Program-made: the position numbers and the translations under genes
Origin: GCA-002050365 sp038235165
Lineage (GTDB): Bacteria > Acidobacteriota > Blastocatellia > Pyrinomonadales > Pyrinomonadaceae
Assembly: GCA_038235165.1 (NCBI GenBank)
Contig: JBBSUG010000010.1
Coordinates: 73,748 to 137,747 of the forward strand
Length of the DNA stretch: 64,000 bases
Direction: 5' to 3'
The notes under the pieces: model-generated
What the model was told of the DNA's origin: nothing
The model's input: only the letters and a program-made list of their open reading frames with translations
Databases searched by the model: none
In this document: positions 62,204 through 64,000 of the stretch, piece after piece
Position numbering within the stretch: position 1 is the stretch's first letter
How the letters are laid out: every line of letters starts with the position of its first letter

Positions 62204-63414
62204 ATGTCATCAGAAGACATTACATTTGAAAACAGCAGAGGCGAAAAACTTTCCGCCCGAATCGGGTTTCCGATTGATCGAAAACCGCATAATTTTGTGA
62301 TTTTTGCTCATTGTTTTACCTGCAATAAAAATTTCAAAGCGGTTCGCTACATCACGCGGCTTTGACGGCGGAAGGTTTTGGCGTTTTGAGTTTTGATTTT
62401 ACGGGACTTGGAATGAGCGAAGGCGATTTTGCGGATACGACCTTTTCATCATCCGTTGATGATTTGATTTGTGCGGCAAATTATCTAAAAGGAAATTATT
62501 CCGCTCCGACTTTGATCGTCGGACATTCGCTCGGCGGTGCGGCGGTGATTTTGGCGGCGAGTCAGTTTGACGAAATAAAGGCGGTCGTCACAATCGGCAC
62601 GCCTTCCGCTCCGCAGCACGTCAGGAATTTGCTCGAAAGCAGCATTGAAGAAATCGAAGAACAAGGCGTGGCGGAAGTAAATATCGGCGGGCGACCATTT
62701 ACGGTTAAAAAAGAATTTATAGACGATTTGGACGATCAAAATCTTCTGGGCATCGTTAAAGAAATGCGAAAATCATATCTGTTTTTGCATTCGCCGCAAG
62801 ATGCGATTGTCGGAATTGACAACGCCGCCGAGCTTTATCAAGCCGCCAGACATCCGAAAAGTTTTATCTCACTTAATGGAGCAGATCATCTTTTATCAAA
62901 TGAAAAAGATGCCTGTTACGCGGGCGATGTGATCGCAAATTGGGCAAAACGCTATGTCGAAATTCCTGAACCGAAGGAACTTTCAACCCAAAGCCACGTC
63001 GTCGCATATCTCGACACGAACGAAAAATTCACCACGCAAATCAAAGCCGATCAGCACAGTTTGATCGCCGATGAACCGAAAAGTTTCGGCGGCAACGATT
63101 TCGGACCTTCACCTTATCAATTAGTCGCTTCGGGACTTGCCGCCTGCACTGTAATGACTCTGCGTTTATACGCGGAACGCAAAAAATGGGATTTACGGGA
63201 AGTATTTTGCCACATAAGACACGAGAAAACGCATCTCGAAGACTGCCAGGATTGCGAAAATCCGAAAGCAAAAATTGACAAATTCACGAGAGAATTGGAA
63301 TTGATTGGAAATTTGGACGATGAACAAAAGCAAAAACTATTGGAAATTGCCGACAAATGTCCCGTCCATCGCACGCTTGAAAATACGGCTCATATCGAAA
63401 CGAGAATAATTTGA
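62204..63414 (+). pseudogene. Alpha/beta hydrolase-OsmC fusion broken by a one-base frameshift
   Basis: ATG 62204 opens a frame (MSSEDITFENSRGEKLSAR, then VIFAHCFTCNKNFKAVRY) that ends at TGA 62363. The rest of the same protein continues in the +2 frame from about 62356 (ALTAEGFGVLSFDFTGLGMSEGDFA) to 63414. One extra base near 62357-62359 (CGCGG to CGCGGG) restores RALTAEGF. The hydrolase elbow is VGHSLGGAA; the C-terminal OsmC domain has its two peroxidatic Cys in GLAACTVMTL and DKCPVHRTLE. Family members act in hydroperoxide or thioester removal. The break may be real or a homopolymer error. Confidence 0.85.
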
Positions 63415-63480
63415 TAAATCAACGAATATAAACTCTTGCTAATATAATTCTGACACATTTTAAGATGTTGTCTAAAATTC

Positions 63481-63843
63481 TTACCTTTCCTCGAAAAAGC
63501 CGCCTGTAAAAATCGGCTGTTTGGCTATCGAAGTAAAAAAACCGTAAATCGTCAGGCTAAAGGCGAAGATGAAAATTATCACCGTGCCGGGAAATAGGAT
63601 GCTCGATGTGTTGAAAGTCAGTAAATAAACATTGCATATCGCAGAATAGTAAATGGTGGCGATGATTGCGAAAAGTCCGAAACGGGTTATGACGAAGGTT
63701 GTGATCGAAGCGGCGATGAGCGAGAAAATTGCGGAGAGCCAGCATCCTGACTGAAATGCGAAAATAGCGGAGGAAAGCCAGATCAGCAAGCCGAATAGAA
63801 TGATGCTTGTTTTTTTGTTTCGGAAAATAATGTATAATACCAA
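63481..63843 (-). CDS. Membrane protein ORF, 5' end probably cut by the IS256 element
   Basis: 120 residues from a TTG next to the IS end, with four or so hydrophobic stretches (IILFGLLIWLSSAIFAF, LFAIIATIYYSAICNVYLL). No family is recognised. There is no ATG or ribosome site, and the frame stays open upstream into the IS terminus (RHSLVELVLYIIFRN), which suggests the original N-terminus lay beyond the insertion. Confidence 0.45.
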   Translation of the reverse strand: MVLYIIFRNKKTSIILFGLLIWLSSAIFAFQSGCWLSAIFSLIAASITTFVITRFGLFAIIATIYYSAICNVYLLTFNTSSILFPGTVIIFIFAFSLTIYGFFTSIAKQPIFTGGFFEER

Positions 63844-63860
63844 TTCAACCAGAGAATGAC

Positions 63861-64000
63861 GGAGGGTGTCAGATATTTTGTGTAATTGAGTTTTCTGTCA
63901 GTCCGGCAATTGGGAGCCGTCCTTCAAAAATGATTGCCATTTGATTCATCGCCAAACTCCAGTTCTGAATGGGCATTGTCCATTTTTTCTCGATATTTTG
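63861..64000 (-). mobile_element. IS256-family insertion sequence, one end
   Basis: The element's terminus lies near 63861, where GGGTGTCAGATATTTTGTGTAA resembles the usual IS256-type inverted repeat. The transposase 3' end lies just inside. The other end is outside the window, so no target duplication can be checked. Confidence 0.75.
63869..64000 (-). CDS. IS256-family (Mutator-type) transposase, C-terminal fragment
   Basis: 43 codons from the window edge to TGA at 63869. The sequence EKKWTMPIQNWSLAMNQ followed by MAIIFEGRLP is the conserved C-terminal signature of IS256 transposases (KWxxPIxNWxxxxxQxAIxFEGR). The catalytic DDE residues lie outside the window. Transposes the element by a copy-out mechanism in characterised relatives. 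Confidence 0.85.
   Translation of the reverse strand, partial: QNIEKKWTMPIQNWSLAMNQMAIIFEGRLPIAGLTENSITQNI

Overview
The window looks like a chromosomal segment of an Acidobacteriota bacterium, probably class Blastocatellia (Pyrinomonadaceae-like). This placement is an inference from gene content: a large Oar-type TonB-dependent receptor with an N-terminal carboxypeptidase-regulatory-like domain, a 1298-residue secreted protein ending in FG-GAP repeats, an S55-type secreted protein, and abundant short tandem heptamer repeats. No rRNA is present to confirm it. The 3' end of an IS256-family element at the right edge is the only mobile element seen; there is no prophage, CRISPR array or tRNA. 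One RNA gene, a complete tmRNA (ssrA), is present.

Layout. 1-5148: K+-dependent membrane pyrophosphatase (cut by the window edge), the lepB-carA pair and a class V aminotransferase. 5149-7178: an AT-rich stretch with two small genes, each broken by an early in-frame stop codon. 7179-24549: a carbohydrate and cell-wall salvage region holding a GH133 glucosidase, a BadF-type amino-sugar kinase, a LysR regulator, a serine hydrolase-NamZ fusion, the Oar-type receptor, a TPR protein, NagA, NagZ, a sodium/solute symporter and MurQ. Together these could release, import, phosphorylate and convert MurNAc and GlcNAc to glucosamine-6-phosphate. 24741-30628: glyA, a small phospholipase A2-like secreted protein, gyrB and aroA. 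30971-38890: secreted or membrane proteins and PlsC. 38961-44303: a small alarmone-hydrolase-like HD protein, tmRNA, and a DNA-repair trio (UvrC-like protein lacking its GIY-YIG nuclease domain, ATP-dependent ligase, ligase-associated MBL exonuclease). 44562-53410: an orphan PqqD-like protein, aspS, a Bcp peroxiredoxin, a radical SAM protein, small membrane proteins and prmC. 53418-59862: a methyltransferase, an exopolysaccharide mini-cluster (sugar transferase, GT4, WecG) and a hybrid-free histidine kinase. 60104-64000: a small membrane protein, a MerA-like flavoprotein, a frameshifted hydrolase-OsmC fusion, and a membrane protein ORF abutting the IS256 end.

The most unusual structural theme is a family of period-7 tandem repeats, found both between genes and inside coding sequences. 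Two arrays of exactly ten heptamers (70 bp) lie inside genes: one is the linker of the serine hydrolase-NamZ fusion and the other sits in the middle of the sugar transferase. A second theme is long, near-perfect intergenic palindromes. A third is gene disruption: two early in-frame stops and one single-base frameshift, which may be real decay or consensus errors. The strongest functional leads are the peptidoglycan-sugar salvage region and the repair trio.
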